Assembly (NCBI GenBank): GCA_918807975.1
Contig: OU964921.1
Span: 26,934,498 to 26,998,497 of the forward strand
DNA: 64,000 bases
Direction: 5' to 3'
DNA from: Aplidium turbinatum
Lineage: Eukaryota; Chordata; Ascidiacea; Aplousobranchia; Polyclinidae
Part shown: in pieces, positions 1 through 13,100 of the stretch
How the letters are laid out: every line of letters starts with the position of its first letter
Numbering within the stretch: position 1 is the first letter of the stretch
Notes under the pieces: model-generated
The model's input: the letters and a program-made list of their open reading frames with translations, nothing else
Told to the model about the DNA's origin: nothing
Database searches by the model: none
Position numbers and translations under genes: made by a program

Positions 1-1022
1 GCTTTAATATTTCTGAATATAGCTTAGAGAGCATCAAGGGTCCACATTTTTTTCAATAGCATACCCATTTGATGAACTTGCTATATATGTGCGGTGTACC
101 CCATAAAAAGTATAGTGTAAAATTTACACGGGATTACATGCCCAAAACATAAAAAGTATCTGGCCTATTAACTGTTTTAATTATCCTTTTTATTTATATA
201 ATGTGAAAGGTGGAGTTGGCTTTGCTTCACAACTAAATCAATCATGGACAAAAATACGAGATTCAAGTTCAACTGAAAGTGTGGCACAAAACATTGAAGT
301 GTCAATACGAGAACGTTGCTCGTATGCCCCACAAGTTCTTTCACATACTACAAAAGGTACGCGTATCTCAGTTTGCAAACCTATCACTTGGGGTAGAGTT
401 TCCAGATTAGGGATGCGAGAATCTTTTGAAGGTCCAAAACCCTTGATTTCACGGGCAATGAAAAACTTATGTTTCCCTTGAAGACGCTGATTACTCATGC
501 ACCACAACAAGCTTTGCTTTTCATACCCCAGGAAAACTAGTGAACTTGACCAGATTAGTCGGTCTGAAAAAGCATCCTTGAAAGGTTATTCTTGGCAGTT
601 TCGCAAACTTGTAGACTGACGCAGGCCCAGTCACCATTCAACAAGATTGTTGGTGTGAGTTTCCGCTTGCCGAAGTGTTGTTATCTATAAATTATTCCAT
701 GAACTATAGGTGCCTATGAATTGAGAGCTACATTTGAAATGAGTTGCTCAAGCGCAAACTCCTTAGAGTTGAACCAGCGACGTGTGATCTTAACGTTTCT
801 TTAGTTTTTCAAAGTCGTTTAGCGGTGGCATTTCAATGAAGACTTACATACGTTACCTGAATATGTTTGACAAGAAATGCTTCCATGCAATTTGCTCGTT
901 AAACTGGTTGGATGTTCAGAGCTTAAAAATGGATTTTCGACTTCAAACATTTCAATAACATGAAAAAGTTAATTAGATGGATATTGTGATGCCGGCACGC
1001 CACACAATTAGTATTCACTTAC
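1..1022. other. Intron sequence left of the last visible nebulin exon
   Basis: I see no further module exon, RNA gene or recognisable repeat here. The 92- and 90-codon open frames on opposite strands near 203-510 have no nebulin motif or known domain and look like chance. Confidence 0.5.
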
Positions 1023-1186
1023 CGAACTCGCCAACTTAGTTGCTTTCTTGTGTTGTTCATGCTCAGGATAACCAATAGCAGGATCAACCGGTCCCTTGCC
1101 AACTATCTCATTTTTATATTGTTTCTTGTATGGATGGTTAGATGCCATACGTTGCACACGGAGCGCATGGGAGAGTTCCTGAGTGT
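1023..1186 (-). CDS. Nebulin-like exon 27, super-repeat 4 modules 6-7 (164 nt); last exon in the window
   Basis: TQELSHALRVQRMASNHP, then YKKQYKNEIVGKGPVDPAI and ends KLASS at a GTAAGT donor in phase 0, so the transcript continues left of the window. Acceptor TACATTCACAG. Confidence 0.93.
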
Positions 1187-4100
1187 CTGTGAATGTACAC
1201 AATCATTTATAACAAATTGTTGTTTTATTCCCGAACCTGACAAAGCAAAAATAGGATGTTAACCCACTGAGTGCGTAATTAATATTTCGCTACTCTCGTT
1301 ACTGTGTGAATGTAATTTGGAGACTCCCAATGATTTTGTGGCATTATTTTTTCGTAGAATGTTGGGGAGTCTCCAACCTGCATCTCAATAAGCTTTAATT
1401 TGCTGTTTGGTGTTTGCATCATTTTGTCTTTTCGACTATTTCGGAGAAGTCAATAGTGAACTATTGTATTCTGATGTGATCGCATTATTACTGCATTCGT
1501 TTTGTCAGACCAAAACTGTCATTGAAAACAATGTCCGTTTTCTTCACTCGTCCAGAAAAAAAAAGCGCACAAATTGAAATTAAATGCATCATGAAAGGTT
1601 GCGATACCAAAACCATTGTCGTGTTGCGCAGTATCCGACAATGTCCGCCCCGATAGCTCAATTGGTTAACGCGTCACTTCTGGAACGAAGAAGTTTCAAG
1701 ATCAAGCGGCGCTGGTTCGACTCTCGGGGTGTGTGCTTGAGCAACGCACGTTAAAGGACTGCTCTCCATTCAGCGGCATCTAATGGATGAAATAATTTCC
1801 CGGCAATAAAAACTTCAACAATCGGAAACTTCACTCTGTCAATCTCGGTGTCCGGGCCTGCGTCAGTGATTCAAAGCCTCTACAAGTATGCGAAACTGCC
1901 AGGATTAAGCTCTGCAAGAAGCTTTCCCAGTCCGAGGATAAAGATTCAATCAATCAATCTATAACGAAGGAAATGAGACAAAAATACAACTGCAAGGAGA
2001 AACGGTGAGACAAATCTCAGAATTCAAATGCCTTGGTTCAACGGTTTATGAAAACGGAACGAGCAACAGAGATGTAACAAAAAGATGCCAGGCAGGATGG
2101 GGAGCGTAGAACTTGAACTTGAACCGCGACCTCACTTGAAGTGAGAGTAAATTCTAAAATTCAGAAGAAGAGTTGCGCATAGTGAAAGCAAATGGCTCGA
2201 ACAACTATACTCGTGATACATACTGAACACATTAATGGAAAAATTATTGGCTGTTTGATTAATATTGGACCAATAAAACATTTCAATCATATTGTTACTA
2301 CGAATTACGAATTACATTATTTTTCAATTGCTATAAATACCACTTTAGCATATGTAATTGTTTTGTAAGTCTTGACAAAAGCGTATTGGTTATAGCTACA
2401 AAAGAGGAAACATTTATGTTCAGCAGCAACCTTTGAAATGCTTACCTGAGCCAACTTTGACATCTTTTTGTAATTCCTTAGACTGTTCTGTGTACAATTT
2501 CTTGCTTTGTACCGGTCGAAGCTCTTTCGATAAAATCATTTCTGGTGTTTCTGAAATCTCAGTGTGATTTCTTCCTCTGTTCTTTTCGTATTCGTTTTTA
2601 TAATTGATCTAGAAGAATTTATCAAGATAATTATGAATGAAAATCTACTTTTATGTCTGTTGATAACCAACAAAGCAAACAAATAAATCATTAAAATTGG
2701 AATGTAATATTTCACCTATTCCAACAACTCTTTCAAGCTAGTTTATCTTTTCAAATGCAGATAACCGCATTGAAGGCAGATACTACTACTATTGAAATGA
2801 ATATATACTGCTCCTTAACTTACCCCAGATATGCTTTTTCCGTCTTTGATCGTACGGTATCCATCAGTGTCCGTAACCACAAAGTTGTTCATAGTTTTTG
2901 ATTGTTCGTACCCTTCCTTGTATGTAGACTAGAAATAGGTTTCTCAATTTGTTGCATTATTCATTTTTTGTGCAAGTATTTTACAACAAAATAAGTACTC
3001 AAGCAACAACTCAAGTACTCTTGCAGCTGAAGTAAATTCATTAAAGTGAAATACTGAAAACAGATTAATTATAAATAAAAACATTATTATACAACATAAA
3101 CTTGCAAATTTTTTTTCATAATCTGACCACACTTACGTCTCGGGTTGCTTGCTTGACATCACTGGCTGCTTCATACTCAGGGGTGATGTGGATTGGAAAG
3201 CAGATATTCTGTTTCTCATATTCCCAATCCTCTATGTATGCGGCCTGCCCACGTGCACATTTGGTCTCAGTAAATGAGATCACAAGAATATGACAATGAT
3301 TTCCACTATACCTCATTTCACTTTTAAATTATCATCACACGTCTTCGTTGTTACATGGGAATAAGTATAATGCTGCTCGAAGCTTTTTAGAAAACAAATT
3401 ACCCTTTAATACAGCACACAGCTGTAACATGCCAAAGAACCACAAAAATACTGTAGATAGTGACGTCCTTGATTCACTGAATTTTACTTCCAAATAAAAG
3501 TGTAAAATTGCAATAACGACGTGTTGTAAGTTACTAAAGCAATACATTTGTTTTAAATGTGATTACTTATAAAGCATTTCTTATTTCTCACTTTACTAGC
3601 GAGCTCGGAAGCTTTAATTCCATTTTGAACAACTGGGTGGTCGTGTGCGTTCATTGTCTGAAATCCCCTGTAAGCATTGATCACTTCCTGTCGTTGTTTC
3701 TGATACTCTATCTAGGGATGAATATCAAACTCAATTTACTCTAGAAGGATGTCAAAAAATGTAGAAATAACAATCACTGACATTTGAATCTGAGACACAA
3801 GATTACCAATCCATCACAATAGCGTGTGCGATTCATGCATAAGATCAATTCTAAACTTACATCACTTGCTACTTTAGCATTTTCATTTGCTCTGATAAAT
3901 TCAGGAGCATCCACAGGAAGTTTATGCTGATGCATTTCTTTTTCAGCATCCTTAACGTATTCAGCCTACAAGCAAATATTAATGACGTTAAACAGAAAAG
4001 AAACAATTCAACTCGCTCACATATCAAAACGTGTGCGTTCCGAAGAATCAACATAATCGTGAAAAAAAATTCGCACAGTCTGGTGTCTGGATCGAGAAGG

Positions 4101-7100
4101 CTTTACCTATTACAAGTCTGCCAAGTCTTTGTACTTTCAACATCAATTGCTCTCATGCAACCCTTCATGTAACATACAATATAACAATCGCAGCTTCCCA
4201 GTTGTTGCTGGTACCTGCTGAAATTATTTACCCATTTCTATGAAGACAACGCCAAATTTAAACGAGTTATATAGTGCTCACAGGAGCATAGTCTGCGCTA
4301 TAGATTTGGTGATACATGACTGCTATTGATATTGTTACTTTGGTACATAAAAATGACGTTGTATGACGTGTCTACAATTAAAGATGATCTTTTCGTAAAG
4401 TATTCGCTTTAAGAAAAAGTGACAAGATCTCAATGCAGAGCACGGGTAGCCTACTTGCTAGCATTTAGCACATGCGTGTGCAAATCGTGGTCCGAGGGCC
4501 GAATATAAATTGCAAGCAAAAATGTTGAGAATCGATATTTTGACGTATTGTAGCTAAATCACTTGTTTCCAATTTAGTTAAATTTCAACTTACACTACTA
4601 GCCAATTTGGTTGCCTTTTTATGGTGTTCATGTTCAGGATAACCAATAGCAGGATCAACCGGCCCCTTGCCAACAATCTCTTCTTTATATTCCTTTTTAT
4701 ATAGATGGGCGGATGCCATTTTCTGCGTAGTTACAGCATGGGCAACTTCTTGTACATCTAACCAAAACATTTTGGAGCAAATGACACAAAAATCGTGCAA
4801 AAATATACTTTAGATCTAGGAATAACGGTACACATTGACACAGTATTCAAACACAAAGACATCGTAGAGAAGTTTCGGAATAACTAACTTCTGTATCGAC
4901 AGATGTTTGCCACATTTGAAACAAAAAATATCCAATTTGTAGGAAACTTAACCTAAATTCTCGTCACATTTAATGAAAATCAATTTGCTAAAGTTGTGCT
5001 TGGCACTTCTTCCATGTGGAAGTTTTAAGGTGCTTCAGAAACTGATTGATTCTCCATTAACAGAATAAAAAGAAACCGATAAGAAACTTTTGACGTCGAT
5101 CTTCTTAGCTGCAAGTGTTACCAATCTAAAAGCCAATTTTCTTTAAAGTACTACCGTGCTGTGCAGATAATTAATTTGCGATCTAGAAATGAAACTAAAG
5201 CGTTTTGCAAACCTGCATTAAACGTTATTTTATCTTGTATATCTTTTGCTTCGTGTGTGTAAACCTTCTTGCTTTGTACAGGTCGAAGCTCTTTCGATAA
5301 AACCATCTCTGGTGTTTCTGGAATCTCAGTGTGATTTCTTCCTCTGTTCTTTTCATACTCTTCCTTGTACGTATTCTGAAACATTGATAAGACGCAGATA
5401 TGCAACCATTTGTTTTCAATACCCAAAATGTAATAATATCAGCAAATGTACCACATGCTTGCAGATAAAAAAAAAGTATTTTATGAACGAGTTGCTTATC
5501 CATTGTTTGATGCAATTCATTTGTTGCATCTTTCCTGTCACTACTTTGGCCTAAACAGTTGCTTCATACAGTCATTGTTATTGTCGCAATCAATATGAGT
5601 AGTCCCGCGGCAGGCTACACTTTTGTCCTAGAATAGGTGAACTACTTTATAGAGTAATTCTGTTGTGGTATTCCGTCGATCACTGACCTATAGTAACCTT
5701 TAATTACGCAATCTTTTATTGCAAAACCTACTACTAGAAGTTTCTGCATACGTGCAATTCTCGAAACTTCTCCGACTTGTTGACCAGAAGAGTGAGTTAT
5801 TGTGATGTAATATTACCCTAGTCTCTGGAAGCTTTTGGTCAAAGCAAACGTGTTATAAATAGCCGTGTGATTTGAGGATGTTTATTACGGTTGTGATTAG
5901 AGTTGTGTATGATGGGGGTTAGAAGTTATAACGAAAGTATGTTGAAAACGATTGTGGAGGTCTAGTCCATATTGAATAAATTGTGAAAGTGTAAGCTATT
6001 GCCAAATTGTAAAGTAGCTGATGCAAGTAGTAATGTAGCGTATAGTTATTTTGAAATCGACGAAGACGTTTGCTGTTCAAGCATTTGATTTCTTTACCTG
6101 CTGGAAGTGGTGAACCATTCGTCAGTTCAAGGATTTCATGTATCATTTCACAAGTAGGCCTACAACTATTCAACCACTTATCTGACTGTTTAACGTTTGA
6201 TATCACTATAAACTACGTCATCAAACTTTCCAAAGTCTCTTTATGTGTAAGAGATAGAAACATATTGCGACAGTTGTCTACTAGCAGACCTGTCAACAAA
6301 AATAAACTGGTCGTATTGGAGCATATAGGATAGGTGAGTGGTGACTATATGTTTTGTTCCTATCAGTCACCAGTTTTTTCATTTTGTTTTTTATTTTACG
6401 AAATTTTTAACTGACTGGAGTGCACTGAAAATAAATTTACAAAATTTTGTATGCTGCAAAATTAGTGTTATGTAGAAACGTTTTGTACCGTATCGTTTTT
6501 GATACATTATGACTATATCAGTGCAAAAATGGAAAAACCGAAAAAGTGCTGTAGCCTTTGCCAACTGTATCATATATAATTCAAGGTGAATGAAAGAACG
6601 GGGTTTTTATTCTTACCCTGTACTAGTGAGTGTAGGGAAGGAAGATGAAAACATTATATCAAACATTGGCAACACTGAATTAGATTTTTTTTAAATGGGC
6701 AAAGTGTGACAGAGAAAAGGGAAGTAAGGTTGCAATCTTTTTTGCGCTACGAAGAAAAGATGATTTCAATTGATACATTCTAGCAACAACCCTTTAACGC
6801 TTAAAATAAAATTATGAAACTACCAGTTTACCACTTTCAAAAAGCGCATAATGTACAGTATGTTGAAAACGCAGCAGGACAAATAAAGTACCATGAGACC
6901 GGTTTTATTATTTTGAAATCAACTGATTGGATCATTTTGATAATCACAGAGTATTTAAATCGCTTTAAATTAAACTTACATCGGACAGTTTTTTTTGTTC
7001 TTTCATTGCTTTATAGCTTTCCGTGTCGGTAACTCTAAACTTGTTCTGCTTCTTCAACCTGTTGTACTTCTCCTTGTAGTTCGCCTGAAACAAAGACAGA

Positions 7101-10100
7101 AATATATTTAAAAAACCTAAAAATAAATTCACCATCAATAAAGTACTATTGAATACACAAGTTAAAAAAACGCTCATTTACCTGAAAATGGTTTAAATGA
7201 GACAGATATAGAACTTATGCATTTTATCAGTAATTTACTTCAACCCAAAAGTACGCGGAAGCTCTGTTTTTTTTTTTATTGTAGTTGGATACAACAAAAA
7301 GATACTAAGTTGCACATCACAGAATGCAAGTTGTTAGGATGCGAAAAGGAATTGTTTATCAAAAAACCAAGAGCGTGGGCTTGGTTGGACGAATGGTGAG
7401 AATGGGTAAAACCAGATTATTGAGAATTACTTTCAAGTAACACACAGAAATCTCACCTATAGAGCATTTAAATCATCTTATAGAACACTTTAATACTTCA
7501 GCTAGGTAATGTTAACTGCATATCTTACCATAATGTTACTATCAAACAATCATAATTTATGTGATAATGTTATAATGTTACTCAGTGATAATGACACCGA
7601 ATGTCGACGGTAAAAAAAATAATGACCAGCAACGTTTTATTTACGGGTATATTGGTATTTACAACTATTCAATGTTTTAGCAAACACTGAAAATAAATAT
7701 TCAACTAAAGTATAAATAAATAATCATTTCATACTTCGCTTTGGACTTTTTTAACGTCACTGGCCGCTTCATAACCAGGAGTGATATGAACAGGATAGTA
7801 GATGTTTTGCTTGTCGCTTTCCCAATCTTCTTTATACGACACCTGCGAAAATGAAACATGAAACAAGAAACTAGAAAGCAGCGAAGTTTTGATATCGTCA
7901 TCTACGACATGAAAAAGGAAGGATGCAGTTGTGCATGGTATGTGGTTTGTTTCTCAGCGCCACACTCACCAAAACTGAAAACTGTCAGCCACCGTCTACT
8001 AGTGGATAAGCGAAAACGTATTAAAGCTTTGAGAGAAGTAATTTGACAATATCACAAACAGATGACTGGCAGTAACTCAATGGGATTGAATAGTATTATT
8101 CAAAAGATATGCATAACATTAATAAAATAATAACATAATGTCTGAAACGTTTATGGCAAGAACTCTTTGCCCTCTTAAGGAAATACCTAATACATTTAAA
8201 CAAAAAAAAAACAAGCAAACAAACAAACAACTGTAAATAATGATAGAGATAAGTGACTGAAGCTAAGTAGCCTACAACTTACAACTGAAGAACAGATACC
8301 AAAGGTGTTAACATTTCGTTGACACGTATGAGTGTAATTACAAGATAAGATAGCAAGCGGCAATTACAGACAATCAACGTGAAGCAAACGTAATCTAATA
8401 TAAATTCAGTACGAAAGTTGTCCCTTCAGCGAATAACTACTTGTTGAGTTGAGGGTTGCGTTGTTTTATCTGAAGTGCTATGGATAAAGAGCTATGGAAA
8501 TCCATGACGTCAATATTTGATACAATTTTTGAATTAAGACGTTTTAAAACCTTTTCGAAGAATTGCCCGTATATCCATTAGCACATAACATGCACCAAAG
8601 ATACGGCCTGATTTGTCACATTTTGCAGAAATTTCCAGGATTTTCTAACTTTGGGCGAATGTTTAAATGAATTTTTCTGAAATTTATAATTTTAAGCTTT
8701 CTTTACTGTTTTCCTCAGACGACACAATAGGTTTTAACATCCTCACATGTTGAAAAACAAAGAAAATTTGATTTCGAAGATTTTAGTCAGACTGTTAATT
8801 TTTCAATAACAGTCTGATTCATCGTTTTTCAACTTACTTTTTCTCATTTGCTACTGCTTCCTCAAGGCAACAAAAAGCATTTATATCATTAGGAGACAGC
8901 AAAAAGTAACAAAATCTCAGAAAATGTCAGTCAAACACTAGCAGTAGCTGTAATCAAAATCTGCAAAATGTGACAAATCAGGCCGCATCTTCAGGTGGCC
9001 ATGCATGCACGTAATTTTGCTGATTTCATTCATGTAATGATTTGTGTTTGAGAAAATAGAGCGTGCACCGTTAAGCGAGAGCCTAAAACCAAGCCAAATT
9101 CCATTTAATAGGATACACTGCGTTAAATTTCAATAATAATCCGGTGTTACTTGGCTTTCGCCAAACCCATGTATCGAAACAACTCATTAACTTATATTTC
9201 AACGACTAGAAAATCGTCAATCAAAATATTATATACATACTTGAAGTAACGTTTCGGATGAAAATCTTTTGACCCTTCAAGAATTTTATTTTTAATTATT
9301 TTTATATAAAAACATGCCTTGTGTGGCCAAAGTGAGGATTTTGATAAATATTTCTATTATAAAACTTCTCACTTTGGCCAAACAAAGTACGTTTTTATAT
9401 AATAATAATTTGTACAAACAAATCGATGGCGTAGCTATGGGGTCTCCACTAGCCCCTACCATTTCTATTTTTTTTTTCTAGCACGCATTGAAACTAAAAC
9501 TCTTGAAGAATCAAAAAATTTTCATCCGAAACTTTACTTCAGGTACGGTATGTACATAATATTTTTGATTGACGATGATTTGTGTTCAACTTTTCTTAAT
9601 GTCCTAAATTCTCAACATAAAAATATAAAATTCAACTTGGTATATCAAACCGGAAACCTCGCTATTTTACGACAGAGCTGAATACATAAGCTACAAAAGA
9701 AATCAGGCAACAACTACTTAAGAGTACAGAGGAATAGTTACAAAATACAACAAATTTAACCTACTTACAAAGCCATCGTACCTGATCTCTTACTTCAGCA
9801 GCTTTGATTCCTTGTTGCACCACGGGATGGTCTTTGCTATCCATTGTTTGGAATCCGCGATAAGCATCAATTACACTGCGTTTTTGCTTTTGATATTGAA
9901 TCTACAAAATCGTCATTCTTTGAGACAAAATCATATTCTTGAACAGCGATTCTCAACCGGGGGTCTGCGAAGCGTTTTTAGTGGATCCGTGGAAGTTTTC
10001 AAACTTGCAGGACGATTGCGATTGATAAATCACGACATTTAAAAATTGGTTGTGTTTTATTTGTGCAGTTGTGCACACTACAGTACAGTATTGCAGTGAT

Positions 10101-13100
10101 TCTTAAACTGTTCGATGCGACGGCCTGGTGCGCCGTTTAAAATTTCAAAGGGCGTCGCACGAAATCCCAATTAAAAAATTCATATACCAGAGTTCAATCT
10201 TTTTATAAGGCTGTGTTTTGTTTAAATTAATTCTATTGAGAATCAGATTATTGATCAATACTTCATTCAGAAATGAAATGTAATTTTAAAAATGCCTTAG
10301 TCCAAAACTCCAAAGTTTCCAAATTTGAAATAGAACTGAATTACTTTTAAAACGAAGATTGTTGCGTGTCCTGAAATCTGTGACATTCCAAAGTGGACTT
10401 CGACACTTTTTTCGTCTTAAAATTTTGCAACAACGTTTAGGTGACTACCAAAAGTACTTTTTCGAGGCTAACTCCAATTGTGCAAAATGTGACTAAGGCA
10501 CTTTAAAAACTACACTCTTTAAATGCAAATACACTCTTCAAAATTTCAGGCTAGTAAAAAATAATGTAAAGGAGATTCAAGATGGAAATTGCAACAACGT
10601 AACTTAATCTACGTAATCTTTTTTTTCTGATGTGTTTCTTCGATCTACTACATCTCATCACTCTTAGTAGGTTTGAAATGCAAACGTTAGCAGTTTATTA
10701 GCATTCACACTTTTGTCATGACCGTGATTACAACGAAATTTTGATTACAAAAAAAAAGAAGTTCTTTGTAAAGGTTGCAAAATTGTATTTTTCTTCAGAA
10801 CTTCTGAAATATTTGTTTCCGTTAAGAGGCGCGACATACTAAAACTTCAGATAACATTTTTGAGGGGTCTGTAGTTTCTTTGAGGGTGCCAAAAGGGGTC
10901 CGCCAATACAAAAAGGTTGAGAACCACTCTTCTTGAAGTTTCGTGCTTTCAAAACATCATACGATCAATAGTTTGAAAAAGTGCAGTGCCACCACATGCG
11001 AAAGAAAATTCCACACAGTGAATGTATTTTATGACCCACAGTGATAGAGATCAGTATATAGTACAACCGCTTTAATTTTCAATAAACCCATACGAGATAG
11101 TTAAATCACAAAATAGAGAAAAATTGCGTTACCGCTGTGATGCCTAACATATTTAAATTGATTTTACACACGCAACGAATTTGAAGACTTTAACTTACAT
11201 CACTGGCTATTTTAGCATTTTCCTTTGCTCTTATAAACTCTGGGGCATCTCCAGGAAGATCATGATGTTGCATCATTTCTTCAGCGTACTTTGTGTACAC
11301 TGCCTGTAACAATCGTAAAATAAACGAGTTATTGTTAGGCTACTATTATTGACATGTATCAGACAACAGATTCAAACATACTTTTAAATAACAAGTCAAA
11401 AGCTTTACATGTAATAAAAACGTGAACTGTTAAGGCTGTTAGGCTATTAACCCGCGTGACGCGACAATTCATCGAAAGACAATTTATCTAACGACAATTC
11501 ATCGAAACGATAGTTCATCGAACCGACTGTTTATCGAAACTACAGTTCATCGACCGACTGTTTATCGAAACGACAGTTTATCGAACGACGAAGCACATAT
11601 GCAATGAAATACTCAGGGGTTAGGGGCTAGGAGTGAGGGGTTAGGGGCTAGGAGTTAGGGGTTAGATTTTAGGTTAGGGGTTAGGTTTTCGATTAACTGT
11701 CGTTCGATAAATTGTCGTTCGGTGAACAGTCGTTTCGATAAACTGTCGTTTCGATAAACAGTCGTTCGATCAATTGTCGTTCGATAAACTGTCGTTCGAT
11801 CAATAGTCGTTCGATAAACTGTCGTTCGATAAATTGTCGTAGTACCATTAACCCGGACTTTAATTAAGGCTGTTAACCCAAATTTTTTTTTAGTTATTAG
11901 CCCAAATTTGAATTAAAATCAAACTTCAAATCGTAAGAACGATCGAGTTTGAGTTCATTTAATTCCTTATTGGAGAGGAAACAGAAGCATTTCCAATCTG
12001 CACCACGAATACTACTATAGCCTATAGCCTTGGAACAGTAATTCCAAGACTAAAAATGAATTCGATGAGAATATATGATGTTTTCAAAATCTTTCAGAGA
12101 CTTTTAGTTTCAAATACATTGTTTTAGCCTCATATACATAGCCTACGTTGCATTAGTCCTGTCTAATTACAGATGCAACACAGACGCCTAGAAACAGCGA
12201 ATGACTACACAGTCATGGAAAAAGCTGTTCCCATTTTGCGTGTCATTAAATAGTATTCTCGAGCAGCGTCGAACCGATGTCCTTCCGAGTGTCACACAGA
12301 AATTTACACCACTCGGCCACTCAGTCGAAGAAATGTTATTTTATTTGAAGATATGTGATAGCTTACCGAACTTGCTAATTCAGTGGCCTTCTTGTGTTGT
12401 TTATGTTCAGGATAACTAATAGCAGGGTCAACCGGTCCCTTGCCAACAATCTCTTCTTTATATTGTTTCTTGTATGGATGTGGTGATGCGGACCTTTGAG
12501 CAGAGATGGCATGCGTAAGCTCCTGTGCATCTGTAAGAGTAACAGTTGCTTTATTTTAAAACTGCGGTGTTATTTAACCAAAGGTTACACGCAGAATGTT
12601 GATCTCCGCTTCTAGAATACCACATTCAACGTCTACTATATGTGATTGGGTCTGATAAACTTAGTTTTCTAAAGACGTCTTATCATACATAAAAGTTTAT
12701 CAAATGGTTACTTCTTAGAGAAGTAAATGATCATCTAGAAAAAACTGACTGGATTCTTTGCAAATGGGCATATCGTTTTATATCACAAAGAAAAAAATCT
12801 TAAAAACCCAAATTTCAAAATTTAAAAGTGGCTGGTGACACAAAAATCAAAAAGAAGGTACCACATTTTTTGCCACATGGGAGGTTTAACTCCCATCCCA
12901 CTACAGCAACGTTGCAAGTACGGTACGGAAAATCACTATTCCTCACAATAAAGCTTGCAACGTTTTACGTCGTGTTCAGCAACTCAATTTTTTATTTTTA
13001 AATTTTGCTGACTCTTCGGAAATTATTTTTTAAGTGTCATCGCGTTTTCAACTTTCAGTTTTTCAGTTTGTTTGGTTTCATTTCTGACCATCACAACGAA

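Noticed and set aside
203-510. Overlapping open frames of 92 and 90 codons on opposite strands
   Set aside because: No domain, no nebulin motif, no splice-site support; likely chance.
1644-1735. Possible tRNA gene
   Set aside because: A and B boxes are present but the cloverleaf fails and the sequence continues into a SINE body found at two other places.
10095-10929. Second nested hAT starting CAGTGATTCTTAAACTG
   Set aside because: No matching right end or target duplication could be found.
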